64,000 bases of DNA, taken from positions 157,951,276 to 158,015,275 of the forward strand of contig OX104127.1 in assembly GCA_944470555.2 (NCBI GenBank), given 5' to 3'. Positions 11,483 through 21,649 of this stretch are shown piece by piece. Within the stretch, counting starts at the first letter, position 1; every line of letters starts with the position of its first letter. The stretch comes from Heterobilharzia americana (lineage: Eukaryota > Platyhelminthes > Trematoda > Strigeidida > Schistosomatidae). A program made the position numbers and the translations under genes. The notes beneath the pieces were generated by a model, which was given only the letters and a program-made list of their open reading frames with translations, was not told where the DNA came from and made no database searches.

Positions 11483-11835
11483 TTCATAACTACCCCAAGC
11501 AAAACGTTCGTTGTGTTGCAATAGAAGTGTTAGCTTTAAGCTTTGTTTTCCTCCAGGAAATACATGTAGTACCCAGATACGAACCCCAGCCTTCTGTTAA
11601 CGCTAAGACGATGCTTCCACTTGTCTAAATAGTTAGTTTATGCATATCTATCCTGCTGGGACGTTTCGTCATATAAACATACAGCACTTATATCGCCTAT
11701 TGATGAATAGGTGGGAACTGAGATTACCTACCATAAAGATATGTGTGATTTGCGCGGTAACTTATTCATACCTGTGAAAAGTGTATACCTATATATTTGG
11801 GAACAAACACTATCATTATAATGTCGTCAACCTCT
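11483..11835 (-). repeat. tRNA-box (pol III type) dispersed repeat, copy 1
   Basis: About 350 bp shared with 45,740-46,090 in inverted orientation. The core 11,542-11,780 matches the third copy with a single 1-bp indel; the flanks match much less well. Read on the minus strand, the core has a box A-like TAGACAAGTGG followed after 42 bp by a box B-like GGTTCGTATCT, the spacing of a tRNA gene promoter. The T-arm does not pair properly, so this is a tRNA-related repeat (SINE-like), not a tRNA gene. Confidence 0.6.
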
Positions 11836-12310
11836 GACTATTATTTTAACAGAAAACCTAGCCACACGGTTCACACTGGCCCCCCCGAACATGACTGAAG
11901 ACCATAAGATTCATGCACAGGTACCACCTCTCGTCTGGTCACCCTGACACCTTTTCCAGCGCAGTGCAACTTACGTCAGCATTGCGCATCCAATCAAATG
12001 GCTGTTGGGCATACATGAGCAATGCTACGAAGGCGCCAGAAATCGGTAACCTGTAAAAGTTTCTTTTGATGGGTGAGTTTCGCTAATGCAGTTGGGGGTT
12101 AGTACGTGGGTTCTAATAATAAGCAAACGAGATAATAACACAACGAGATACTTGGACTGGACACGGGAATACAAATGTTCTCCCTTACACCCTATACCTC
12201 ACTGAGCCACGAAAACCAGAGGTCGAAGGATGGCCAGCGACTGCAAGAACAACGACTTTCTTCATTAGACAATTACGTGGTACATATGTATTTACAAAAC
12301 TCTAGAAAAT
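11836..12310. other. No recognised gene
   Basis: No domain seen on either strand. A 1-bp deletion in copy 2 (near 33,297) and several substitutions lie here. Copy 2 equivalent: 33,280-33,753. Confidence 0.4.
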
Positions 12311-12450
12311 GAAGCCATAAATAAACCAATTGGATCTGTTGCATGATGTCGAATTTGTCCAGTCAGGTGATCGTGTCAGTGCATGTATAAATCATGATCT
12401 GAAAACAATTTCTCTATTGGCTGCCTTTCTTCCGCTACCTATCAGTGAGA
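12310..12450 (+). pseudogene. Possible LINE fragment, domain after the RT (copy 1)
   Basis: A plus-strand frame reads SACINHDLKTISLLAAF, which resembles the VMVGYDLKTMAHCSLVAA segment found after the RT in the LINE at 6.8-8.7 kb. Only this one motif supports it. Copy 2 equivalent: 33,753-33,893. Confidence 0.3.
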
Positions 12451-14409
12451 TTTCGGTGAGAAGTACCTATTTTTAGCCGATAAAACTCTCCATGTGGTGT
12501 GAGTAGTCACTTCACTCAGCCGTTATAATTAGTAACCCATGCCTGTAATTTCACCAACACTTGATAGCCTGCCTTGAGAACTGGAGGAAAAACGCCATGA
12601 TATGTGCACGTTGTAAATATTTATGAAATTTTTAGGCTGAATAGTTGGTTAGGATTTTGCTGCCTTTTCAGTAACATCAAGGTGTTAATCGCTGCTACGT
12701 CACCGACTTCATTTCTAGATCTTTCGTGCTCCATGTTTATCTACCGGTGAATTGGCATCAGTTCCCAGTAGCCAGTTTTGTCGTAGGTGCGCGCCAAAAG
12801 CACGATACACAGTGTTTATTAATCAAAAACATTGGTTAAGTCCGAAAGATTATCACAGAAAGAAGTGTTACGGTTAAACGCAGTTTGTCCCAATAATTCA
12901 ACTGATTAAAGCTTTCACCGGCCTATATTTTAATGATGTGGTTCACCTTCTTGTTGGATTCCCTACTTACACAAGATACGTAGTCCACTACAAACTTTGC
13001 CGTAGAGGATGTCTCATATCATATTCTTCTATTGTCCCAATAACCATACGACACCCTTCAATGTAGCTACGACATTAAATTATGACGTACTCACCCGGAA
13101 TCATTGGGTTTCTTAAATTGTGAACACTGCTGGTAACAATCTTCTGAAACCAGCCTTCTAAGTATTTTATTCATTCTTCCACCCCGGTTGATCGCTGGAT
13201 CAAAGGATGCGTATTTTCTTTCTTTTCATGACTCGACCTTTTGAAATATGGATCAACATCTACGGATTCCAAATCACTCTTGTGATTGTGCGCGGCCAAA
13301 AACGTCAAGTCTATTGTAATGGAATAATAATAATAAATATCTTCATCCTCAAGTTATGAATGTAACGTGAGAGAAGCCGGTTTACAGACCTCATCAAATT
13401 GACAGTTGCAAAAAAATAAGAAGCTTGAGCGGTTTTGAATGGTATAGAGGTTGGACGTTACCAAGCGTCTAAATGTTATCAAAATAGCAGTAAAATCTCA
13501 CTTTACACATACACATCGTTCTGAGTTTAAATCGAGGGCGAGATTGACAATCTGTATATTTACAACTAAGAAGATGAATAGCTAGTTACCTTACGAAGGA
13601 GATCACAAACCCAGGCCTCTGGATTCACTTTTGTATCCATACACACGGAGGAAAACAACATAGTAACGTGGAAAATGCAGACTCAAATGGTTGCGCCTGC
13701 ACTTTGCTAATATGTGGCCCGTTCACGCGCACTATATGAGTTTTATAAACACTGCATTGTTTCTGCAGCTGTTCACGTACATTGGTGATCCGAAACAAGC
13801 TTGAGCACTGACGAGCACGCATGATACCACCAAATGCCCGGCTGACATCCATGTTCGCTGAGATCGTGGCATCCTTATCGCTTGACCCTTGAGCAGTACA
13901 GTGCAAGCAAGAAGGCTGCATGCAACTGTAAATAAAAGCGAAATCCTTTTTTCAGATTTTTGCAATCATCCATTACAATTTAATGTCTTGTTTACGACTG
14001 TGGCCTTCCGTAAGTTGTGACAAATCGGCAAGAAGAAGCGTTTAAGGCATGAAAGTATACTGCAAGCTTTGTCAGCGAAATATTGCTACTGCTACTAAAA
14101 GAAACGTTCATCAGCATGAAAAGCATCACCGAGAAACAACTGCTAGGTGTAAAAGTGAAACCATAAGATGAAAAGCCACAGAAACAAGAATTGCATATCG
14201 ACTGTGAGCGTTACTTCCAAGAAGCGCAAAAACTGAAACAAATAACACGAAACTGCACGACGAAGCGATATAGTGAACTCATGTGCGTCAGTTGGTCCCT
14301 CCAAGGTCTCGGACTGACCAATGACAGTTTCCTCTAAGGTGGAGGGCGGCAACTCAAAATTCAAACCACTTTGACTTCTTCAGTTTCACTACTAGTCGTG
14401 AGACATGTT
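12451..14409. other. No recognised gene
   Basis: Minus-strand ORFs at 13,625-13,965 match no family I know. A short AAT microsatellite lies near 13,325. Substitutions between copies are scattered. Copy 2 equivalent: 33,894-35,852. Confidence 0.4.
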
Positions 14410-14640
14410 GAGTAGTTGTTTTTTGGACGTCGATACACCGAAGGCATTCGACATGGTTTCACAAAATACACTCTTCAAAAAGTTAAACAAGGGCACTCAC
14501 AATCTTCTGCTGGCCGGTTAAAGCCGTTTCGAAGTAATGGCACACGACTCAGTTCTATCGAATTCTAGATAAATGACATTTGAAGTCCTGCAAGGTGGAG
14601 CTCTCGAGTGGGTACACTGAAATTACTTGCAGTCGCCTTG
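14410..14640 (+). pseudogene. LINE reverse transcriptase fragment (copy 1)
   Basis: The plus-strand frame reads FLDVDTPKAFDMVSQNTLFKKL, the RT palm motif with its Lys-Ala-Phe-Asp core and following Leu-rich helix. A degraded stretch about 130 bp later looks like the V-P-Q-G-S region. The catalytic box is not found. It is a short, inactive remnant. Confidence 0.55.
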
Positions 14641-15400
14641 TCACACATGAAGATCTTCTAAACGCCAGCGATCTAAAAATTGTTTATTCCTGTTACAGAC
14701 ATGGGACGAGTTACACTGTGCCTGCCATTTGACACAAACTGAATGCGACTGCTTCTTGGTATGCTGAGACCCCTCTGCAGGTCAACATTAACAAATGCTG
14801 ATTGCATCAAGGGATACATTGCATCGTGTTGCCCATTTCTATATTGTTTCAATCGTCCATTTATGACACCTGATCATATTGCATACTTACTCGCATTGGG
14901 AACTGCCACTCCACAAGTTGACAGGGGAATTAGAAAAAGGCGCTACGGTGGGTGGTAGCGGGCCATCAAGCATATGACCATAGGTATAAAGATCATTCTG
15001 GAAATACTGGGTACAAACTGTAGGTGGCTACCGAAGAAAGTTGATTATCTTCATTCAATGCCATGCAAAAATTTTTATCGAAACATGGGTGTGATACTCC
15101 CTCAGGAGATGTGGCTTCATGACCTGTAGAGTGACATTCAGTCTTCCTAGATTGCTTCAAGTTATTTTGACGTGATCGGAGCTTTTCCAAAAGGAAACAT
15201 GGTTGGGGTGTAGTGACATTTATCAGTACAAACTGGTCCACCTCCTACTATGTATGCTTTGGCTTCTCTAAAGAGAAGACTGAATACATTGCCATTATAT
15301 GTCGTCCCAAGCATTTCAGCAAATAGAAACACATACATAAACATTTATGTGACACCCGACTCCGGTTTATCAGACCTGTCAGCTTATGCTAATTAATTCA
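14641..15400. other. No recognised gene
   Basis: ORFs at 14,743-14,958 (plus) and 14,993-15,344 (minus) match nothing I recognise. Copy 2 equivalent: 36,084-36,843. Confidence 0.4.
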
Positions 15401-17590
15401 CCAAATTGATATTATGATTATGGTTAGCTCTTTGTCTATAGTCCGAGGAGATTTTACTCCATTTGATTGCAGTATCCTGGGTCATGAAAACATGACTAAC
15501 TTTTCTACGCATCTTGAAAAAACCCTAGACTTGGTGTTTACAAATGAGCGTAGCGTGCACGTAGCCCATGAACGGGCTCGCTGCTGAATTTTGATCGCTG
15601 TATAGCGTCTGTTTCGCCTAAAGCGTATGGCGAATTACACAACAGGCTCGTCAAAATCTTTCCCAAAAAGTCCGGTATAGATGCTATTCATAGAAAAATA
15701 TGCTACTCTTGAGAAAAGTGCTAAAGAAAACGGACTGGGATATATTTACCGCTTAAGTTTGAGGCAACACCATAGTTAACACCACAAGCCATTTCAGATT
15801 AAGCAAGTCGTTCGTACATCGGCGAGCCGACTTCATTCCTCTTCGTGTCCATAGTCAGGCAGATGGCTGCCTTTGGGTTTCGATACAAATGAAGTATTTA
15901 AGCGTCGTAAATCCGTGAGACCATCCCGAAGTCCAGGCACTGGTAGTGTTTTAAGTGTTGTATTAGGAAAAGGCGCAGATATTTTATAACCCTCGGGCAG
16001 ATACATTCAATACGTCGTTTTCTAAAAACATAACGCCAGCTGCTTGGGAAGAGATCAAAGTTGTACATGTTAGGTCTCGATCCATCGCTTTAAATTCCCT
16101 ATATTTGAGGCCAGTCACGAAATTACTTCTTATAATGCTACATCAAATCCGCTGAGTAGCACGTAGCGAAGATACGAATTTTCGGAGTTCCCAAAACCCA
16201 AAGCGAGAACTGACCAAATCCAAAACAATCACTTGCCAAAAAGCGAAAGTATATTCAAACAGTGAGTGAACCCTACGAAAGTTGTTCTTTACAACAAAAT
16301 ACATGCACAAAAGCTAATTACAAGCCTTCAGTTCCAACGGCTACCGCGTTTTCTATCCATAACAAAGTACAGTTGTAACACTGATCGAAACAAGTGGTTA
16401 AATGTGGTTGTACAAGCAAATTCAATGAAGCCAAACAAGATGAGTGGTCGATGTTTTTTATATATACTACAAGAAAAAATTGAAACGCACTCAACATCTA
16501 GCGCCTTCAGATCTGAGAAAGATTTGCATATAAACGCAGGAGAAGTGTCTTAGGCGCTGTCACTCTTTCGCATCATAACATTTCTTCTGTTCCAGTCAAG
16601 GTCACTAAGCCTGTTCCGTGTACGCTCTCGGAAAACACATGATCCCTTGACTCTCTTACTAGACCACTCCCTCTAAATAAGCTTTCCACAACTCATACTC
16701 AGCCATGGGCTGCCAGATGGCCATACCCTTGTTCTTCTGAAGGAAAACAGTACACTGTCTATAAAGGAAGGCGCTTTGCCTCACTGTTTGTGGAAGCCAG
16801 TAGGCTTCTAGGTTCGGTACTTCCCTTGATTCTGTTTCGTTCTATTTCGCACAACACATCTTATTTTAACAGAACTGAGTTCTCTGGGTGGGCTAATGAT
16901 CTGGTGATTTCTGCACCAGTTGACTCTCTCTCAGATTCCTTACAGTTAAATAGTTTCTTACCTGAAGCTAGCCGGTGCTTTTCTGAAATATTTTGAAGTT
17001 AAACCCTTCTAAATGCCATACTGCCAATTGTAGCCCCCGATGCAAACAAAACGGACAAGCTTTTGGGGTTCTGCGACTTCTTTTGTAGGAATTAAATGGA
17101 GCGTTAACTGTCGTGGACTCAGCTTTGCTCCTGACCCTTGTTGATCGTCTTATATCGTGTTGACTTCTGAATGGTCTTTCACTTAACGTGTTACATAAAA
17201 AAACCAAGGCCCTTTGGGACGATTCTTCATCTACTTTTGCAATTTATTAATTTCTGCATTTTGCCTCTTCCTCTGCATTGTTCTGAGTCGGTATTCTTTA
17301 GTTTGTTGAAAAAGACTTTTATATTATGTAGGGCCTTGGAAGCCGTCAGTAGGGTAAGCGCTGTACTTCCGGCTCAGGTGATCAACACTGTAGTTGACAA
17401 GCATTTAAATTCCAGCAAGCAACTAGCTAACGTAATTTTAAATGACACCAGACCCCCACTTCATTTCCAGCCCCCTTTTTGTTTCTCCTCGAAGAGGACA
17501 AGAGGAAATTATGTGAGACTGTACGCTAGTACAGTAAAATATAAGAATTCGACTGTATCTTACCCGGCGCGCGTGGTGTGAGGAAGGAAG
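15400..17590 (+). pseudogene. Decayed LINE: endonuclease, RT and C-terminal domain (copy 1)
   Basis: Pieces occur in LINE order on the plus strand. The endonuclease appears near 15,440-15,570 (VRGDFTPFD, then LEKTLDLVFTNERSVHVAHE). An RT linker with KYSCNTDRNKWLNV lies near 16,370. The RT at about 16,800-17,060 has SGWANDLVISAPVDSLSD in place of xADDLKxSAPVDS, then LKLNPSKCHT. The C-terminal domain is in the 136-codon ORF at 17,171-17,581 (INTVVDKHLNSSKQLANVIL, then YVRLYASTVKYKNS). The catalytic box reads AND, so it is dead. The stretch 15,362-16,467 is where the two duplication copies differ most. Confidence 0.6.
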
Positions 17591-19388
17591 TTGTTAGGAC
17601 AAAAATCACTTACCAACTCTGAAACAAAAAATAATCTCTTTCCAATACTTTGGCCAACGATGTTAATTTTGCTTTGTTGTTAGTATCACTTACATAATTT
17701 AAATTGTTATATTTACACCGTCTGAAATGTCGTGAGTGGGTGGGTGACTGATTGACTGGATGACAAAAACAACGCAAAACCCCACGCATAAGTGTACTTA
17801 TTAGAGTTGCCACGCCTCTCAGTAGCATACAAATAACAAGCAAACAGGAAAAGTGACACCGAAGTACACAAAGTTGTGTGAGAGAAGCAACAATAAACGC
17901 TTATTGTGTGAGGAGAAAGTATTAGAATGGCATTCGCGTATCAACTTAGTAACAGTTGGTAATCCCATCCCAATAGTTTACTTAACAGCGTAAAACAAAT
18001 TTTAGTTGTTAATGATCTCTACACTTCTTAAATTCTTTTAATGACACCATTCTGAACGTTGTAGGCAGTACATACATAATACTTAGTTTTCCTTGTAATG
18101 CATCATACTCAGAATTCGGAATGGTACAAAGATTGTCTGGAACAAGGTGATTACCACCACTTTTGCTGTCTCCATCAACAGTAACCTCGGCTCGATATTT
18201 GAAGTATCTGGACGAGGGTCGCCAAAACCCAATTGCGTCCCAGAACTAGGGCTCAGGTACCCCGGCTACTCAAACTTCTCTGAACAAGCAGCCTATAGAG
18301 GAAGTGCTTCACGCGAACTCACAGGTTTAAGCATTCGTAATTTCTATAATACCAAATCAAGGGTCGTTATCTACGGTGTGCCTTCGTCCAATATTAAAGT
18401 ACCGCTCATCTGTTCTGAGCGGCCTCCGCATAAGCAGCAAACCTGAAATCAAAGAGATGCAACTGTAGCGGCCAGAATCCAATAATCTTGGCCTGAACGC
18501 GGGAAATAACCAGGCGGTGCTAACCGACGTGAATCTGACTAGTTTCTGCGTCCTACTGTTTAGCTTCCTAACTTCCGCGAGTGACGCACAGTCAAAGGTT
18601 GGATCAAAATATCAAAACACGGTTTGCAGTAATTCAATAGTAGATTCGTAACAAAATCTGTGGTACTATTGAGGCAACAATAAGTCATGTCAAAATTACA
18701 AAAATACCTCAACAGTGCCGTTGGTTAACTATATAGTCCAAAACGTTTTCGGGTGCAAATACGTACTACACGGCAAAAACTGGTTAAACGAATACAACCG
18801 TTAAGTACCTGTCGATCGGTAGGAATATTCCCGACGAAAGGGATCAAAACTCTGCCTACAGGAATCAAACCAACAAACAAACGTTCCCGGTAGACAGTCA
18901 AAAGACAAACGGTCAAATCACTGCACAACCGTAAGTTGAACCAAAACAAAATGTTGGGCTCAGTAAAACAACATCACCTTGTCAACAGTCCAGCGTCACA
19001 TAATAGGAAAGTGGAACATTCACAATAAGTCTCAAACATACAAAGGCAAATACCGAGTGTAAAGTCAAATAAGACAGTTAAACAAGCAAATAACATTACA
19101 CCGGCGAGGGTCAAAGGTACACCATCCATAACGAGAGTAAAAATGTTAAAATAAATGCCAATACAATCAAATAAGGGTGATCGAGAGGGATTTTCAGATC
19201 AATTTTCTAATTTGCTATCTGGTGATGTGTTGGTTTCATCAGGAATATGTACTGTTTGACATCTAAAACTGGAATGTACGGAGTTTCCCAAGTTGCGAAG
19301 GTCAGGATGTGTCACATAAACAGGCAACGTATAAAATGTTTGTTGGGAAGTTCAGTACTCAAACAAGTAAAAAACAATCGGTACTTAC
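17591..19388. other. No recognised gene; contains the copy 1/copy 2 junction near 19,208
   Basis: A 99-codon plus-strand ORF at 18,147-18,446 and a minus ORF at 18,725-18,949 resemble no known domain. No C-terminal dehydratase exon is found here. Matched copy 2 part: 39,034-40,649. Confidence 0.5.
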
Positions 19389-19790
19389 CTGTATAATGCA
19401 TGATAGCAACCCACCACCACCAACAGCAAGGACTATTGCATTCGGTTGACCGACCTCAGGTGGGATCTCGTCGACAATGGCTTCGTAACCTTCCCATAGT
19501 TCAGGATGATCATAAGGATGAAGAAGACGAACAGTGGAATCATTGTGTGAAGACTGTAAGTCATTTACCAGTTGTTCAGCGCGATGATTAGCCTCTAGGA
19601 AAGTGTTACCTCCCACAACAACCTTAGCGTCCTGAGCTTCCAATGCTAAGCGCCGTCTAATGGTCGATTCGTAGACTTCAGGCACTACAAGTGTACAGTT
19701 AAGTCTGTACGCATGAGCGGCAAAAGATGCAGCAATACCCGCATTTCCAGTAGTTGGGCAAACAATATGACTTACACCGGCAGCTGCCCA
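19389..19790 (-). CDS. SDS: L-serine/threonine dehydratase, central exon (copy 2)
   Basis: A 402-bp exon (134 codons, phase 0) bounded by acceptor tttcag (intron side from 19,791) and donor gtaagt (intron side from 19,388). It encodes CPTTGNAGIAASFAAH, the Asn-containing substrate/PLP loop, then HPYDHPELWEGYEAIVDE, which resembles SDS rather than serine racemase, and ends with AVGGGGLLSCIIQ, the glycine loop that binds the PLP phosphate. In the full enzyme about 130 more residues follow. Those exons should lie below 19,389, but the duplication junction is at about 19,208 and no matching exon is seen in the end of copy 1. This gene copy is therefore probably truncated at its 3' end by the duplication. 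Its counterpart in copy 1 lies outside the window. Confidence 0.87.
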
Positions 19791-21511
19791 CTGAAACAAA
19801 AACCACCAATAATAATCGTCAGTTATCACAAATAGAAAAGGTAATGACTATACGAAGATGGAAGCAGAGGCAAGCAAACAAGAAATATATGCCCATCAGA
19901 GGGGTAGATGTGGAAAACAACGTGAAGGCAAGCGGCGAACCTGTCCAGATTTTAACAATCAAAATCAACACCGGACTTGACATCACTACGTAACGGATTA
20001 AGTTGCCACACCCCCCACTTACACATCAAGGTGGGAGGTACAGAGTTGAAACACGAAGGAAGCAATCAACGGTAACAGAAAGTCGTTAAAAGGGGTAAAG
20101 CTATAGCAAAATTCAGTATGACGTTCCAGATGATAAAGTGTGGGTACAAAGGAGATTCAGATCGATTCTTAGCCGCATCACCTAGATTACTAGATCAACT
20201 ACTTCCGTTAACACGCTTAGCCCAATCGAAATACCTACTTTTTTCACACCTCTGAGATCGAGTCACAGGCTGCATTCGTTGACGCTGTTTTAGTTTGCCC
20301 ACCTTTAAGCTCTTCCGGTTGAAACCTGAGTCAACTGATGTTGTGAGCGGGACGGGAAGCGACTAGGTATGTGTAGCATATGTCTCAGTTATCTTAAGTC
20401 AATCATGGTTTACACTCAACCGAAAACTCTGCACCTGACTTCAAAGTAATTCCACAGTACAGTCTATGATGCGAAGGCAACGGTGAACGAGCATCTGAAG
20501 CCTAATCTTGTCCTCCACCTTGAATTGCCGTGTTTCAGTCGCAAAGTAGAACACAACGAACTGATGAGTTGTATACTCGACCCTGAATAAGAAACCAGGC
20601 ACGGCAACAGGTGGTGTAAGTTGGGAAAGCTAAATTACGTTTTCGTAGCTTTGCAAACTTTGTTGATCAAAAACATCGGGGCTGAGTGAAGTGTTCAGTG
20701 TGCTTAACCCATTCGCTGTATCTAGTTTAGACGTCGACACATTCCACTTCCGGCGAAACCGAATCCGAAATCTAGCCAGCAACCTTGTACTTAATCTTGC
20801 AGTAAACAACATATCGCGACAGTTAATTGTACTACCTGGCTGCTCAAACCTCAGTAGGTGGGGCAGTGTTCAGTTCTGGCGCAACAAATGGTATTCGAAC
20901 GGTGTTGAAAACCAACAGGGGTCCACAACCTAATATAATGCTGTTGACATGTGGTAAACTGCTTATTGCCTATGCGATCTGTTTAGTCTTACACCCAACT
21001 TAACAATCTGATATGCAGGGAGAGATATAAATGACCGAAGGACAGAGACCAATCCTTACTTTGATCAGAGAAAACACGTGCAACCAGACAGTCTGCATGT
21101 GAACGTGGTTGCTCAGTCAACAATTAGCTTAAAATATAGACGTTACGGGAAGCGAAACACGACCTTCTAGAGAAACAAGGTGACAATAGACAATGAAAAA
21201 TAAGACCGAACGGTTATAAGAAGCATTATCATGCGAAGGAATCATGGGTATTAGACTACGTAGAAGTTTTCGAAACCACAACAGCTAAATGTATAGGCAA
21301 ATTTATTAGTGCAAAGGAAGAGGAAATATACCGGATGACACAGGAGGGAAAATGCTGAGCGATTTCACGCACAGAACATCGTTGAAATCTGTAAAGAAAA
21401 AATACTTACGTAGGTAATGAACTGAGCCACTGAAGCGAACACACTACTGCTTCAGGCATACAGAAAAACCCACATAGTACAATGACACGTATTCACTAAC
21501 AAGCAACCTAC
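19791..21511 (-). other. Intron between the two dehydratase exons
   Basis: 1,721 bp from donor gtaggt (intron side of 21,512) to acceptor tttcag (intron side of 19,790), read on the minus strand. No transposon domain or ORF of note. Confidence 0.6.
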
Positions 21512-21649
21512 CTTGCGAACTAGATTCTCAACGCCACGAATTTTGAATGATCCAGTTGGCTGGATGTTCTCCAGCTTAAGCCATATGTTTGCCTGACAAC
21601 CCCGTTGTGCCAACAGACCCGACAAAATAGGACTTGGTATCAAAGGGTC
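21512..21649 (-). CDS. SDS: L-serine/threonine dehydratase, PLP-lysine exon (copy 2)
   Basis: Identical to the exon at 69-206: 46 codons, phase 0, carrying the TGSFKIRG lysine motif. Here the next exon is inside the window at 19,389-19,790 across a 1,721-bp intron. Joining them gives VRK followed by WAAAGVSHIV, which matches the continuous KR-WAKQG region of mammalian SDS and confirms the junction. Together they give 180 residues, up to the tetraglycine PLP-phosphate loop. Confidence 0.85.

Larger units (their letters stand above)
1..19208. repeat. Tandem duplication, copy 1 (partial, left end outside window)
   Basis: This stretch is repeated almost base for base at 21,444-40,649, with an offset of 21,443 that drifts to 21,441 through four 1-bp indels near 5,845, 11,857, 18,727 and 19,136. 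Homology ends at 19,208, where the right copy continues into unrelated sequence after 40,649. If the two units are directly adjacent, copy 1 began about 2.2 kb before the window, because the region 19,209-21,443 would be the start of copy 2. The identical gene order and orientation in both copies shows a direct repeat. Confidence 0.97.

Noticed and set aside
13588..13640. Minus-strand ATG followed by MDTKVNPEAWVCDLLRK and a GTAACT donor, recalling the first helix of DHX16 N-termini
   Set aside because: Only 17 codons, on the wrong strand and far from the DHX16 exons, with no continuing exon found downstream on the minus strand.
13625..13965. Overlapping minus-strand ORFs of 77 and 98 codons
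   Set aside because: No known motif and no supporting exon structure; conservation between copies is uninformative.
18147..18446. 99-codon plus-strand ORF present in both copies
   Set aside because: No family resemblance; the copies differ by amino-acid-changing substitutions (Cys to Ser, Asn to Ser), and presence in both copies is only due to duplication.
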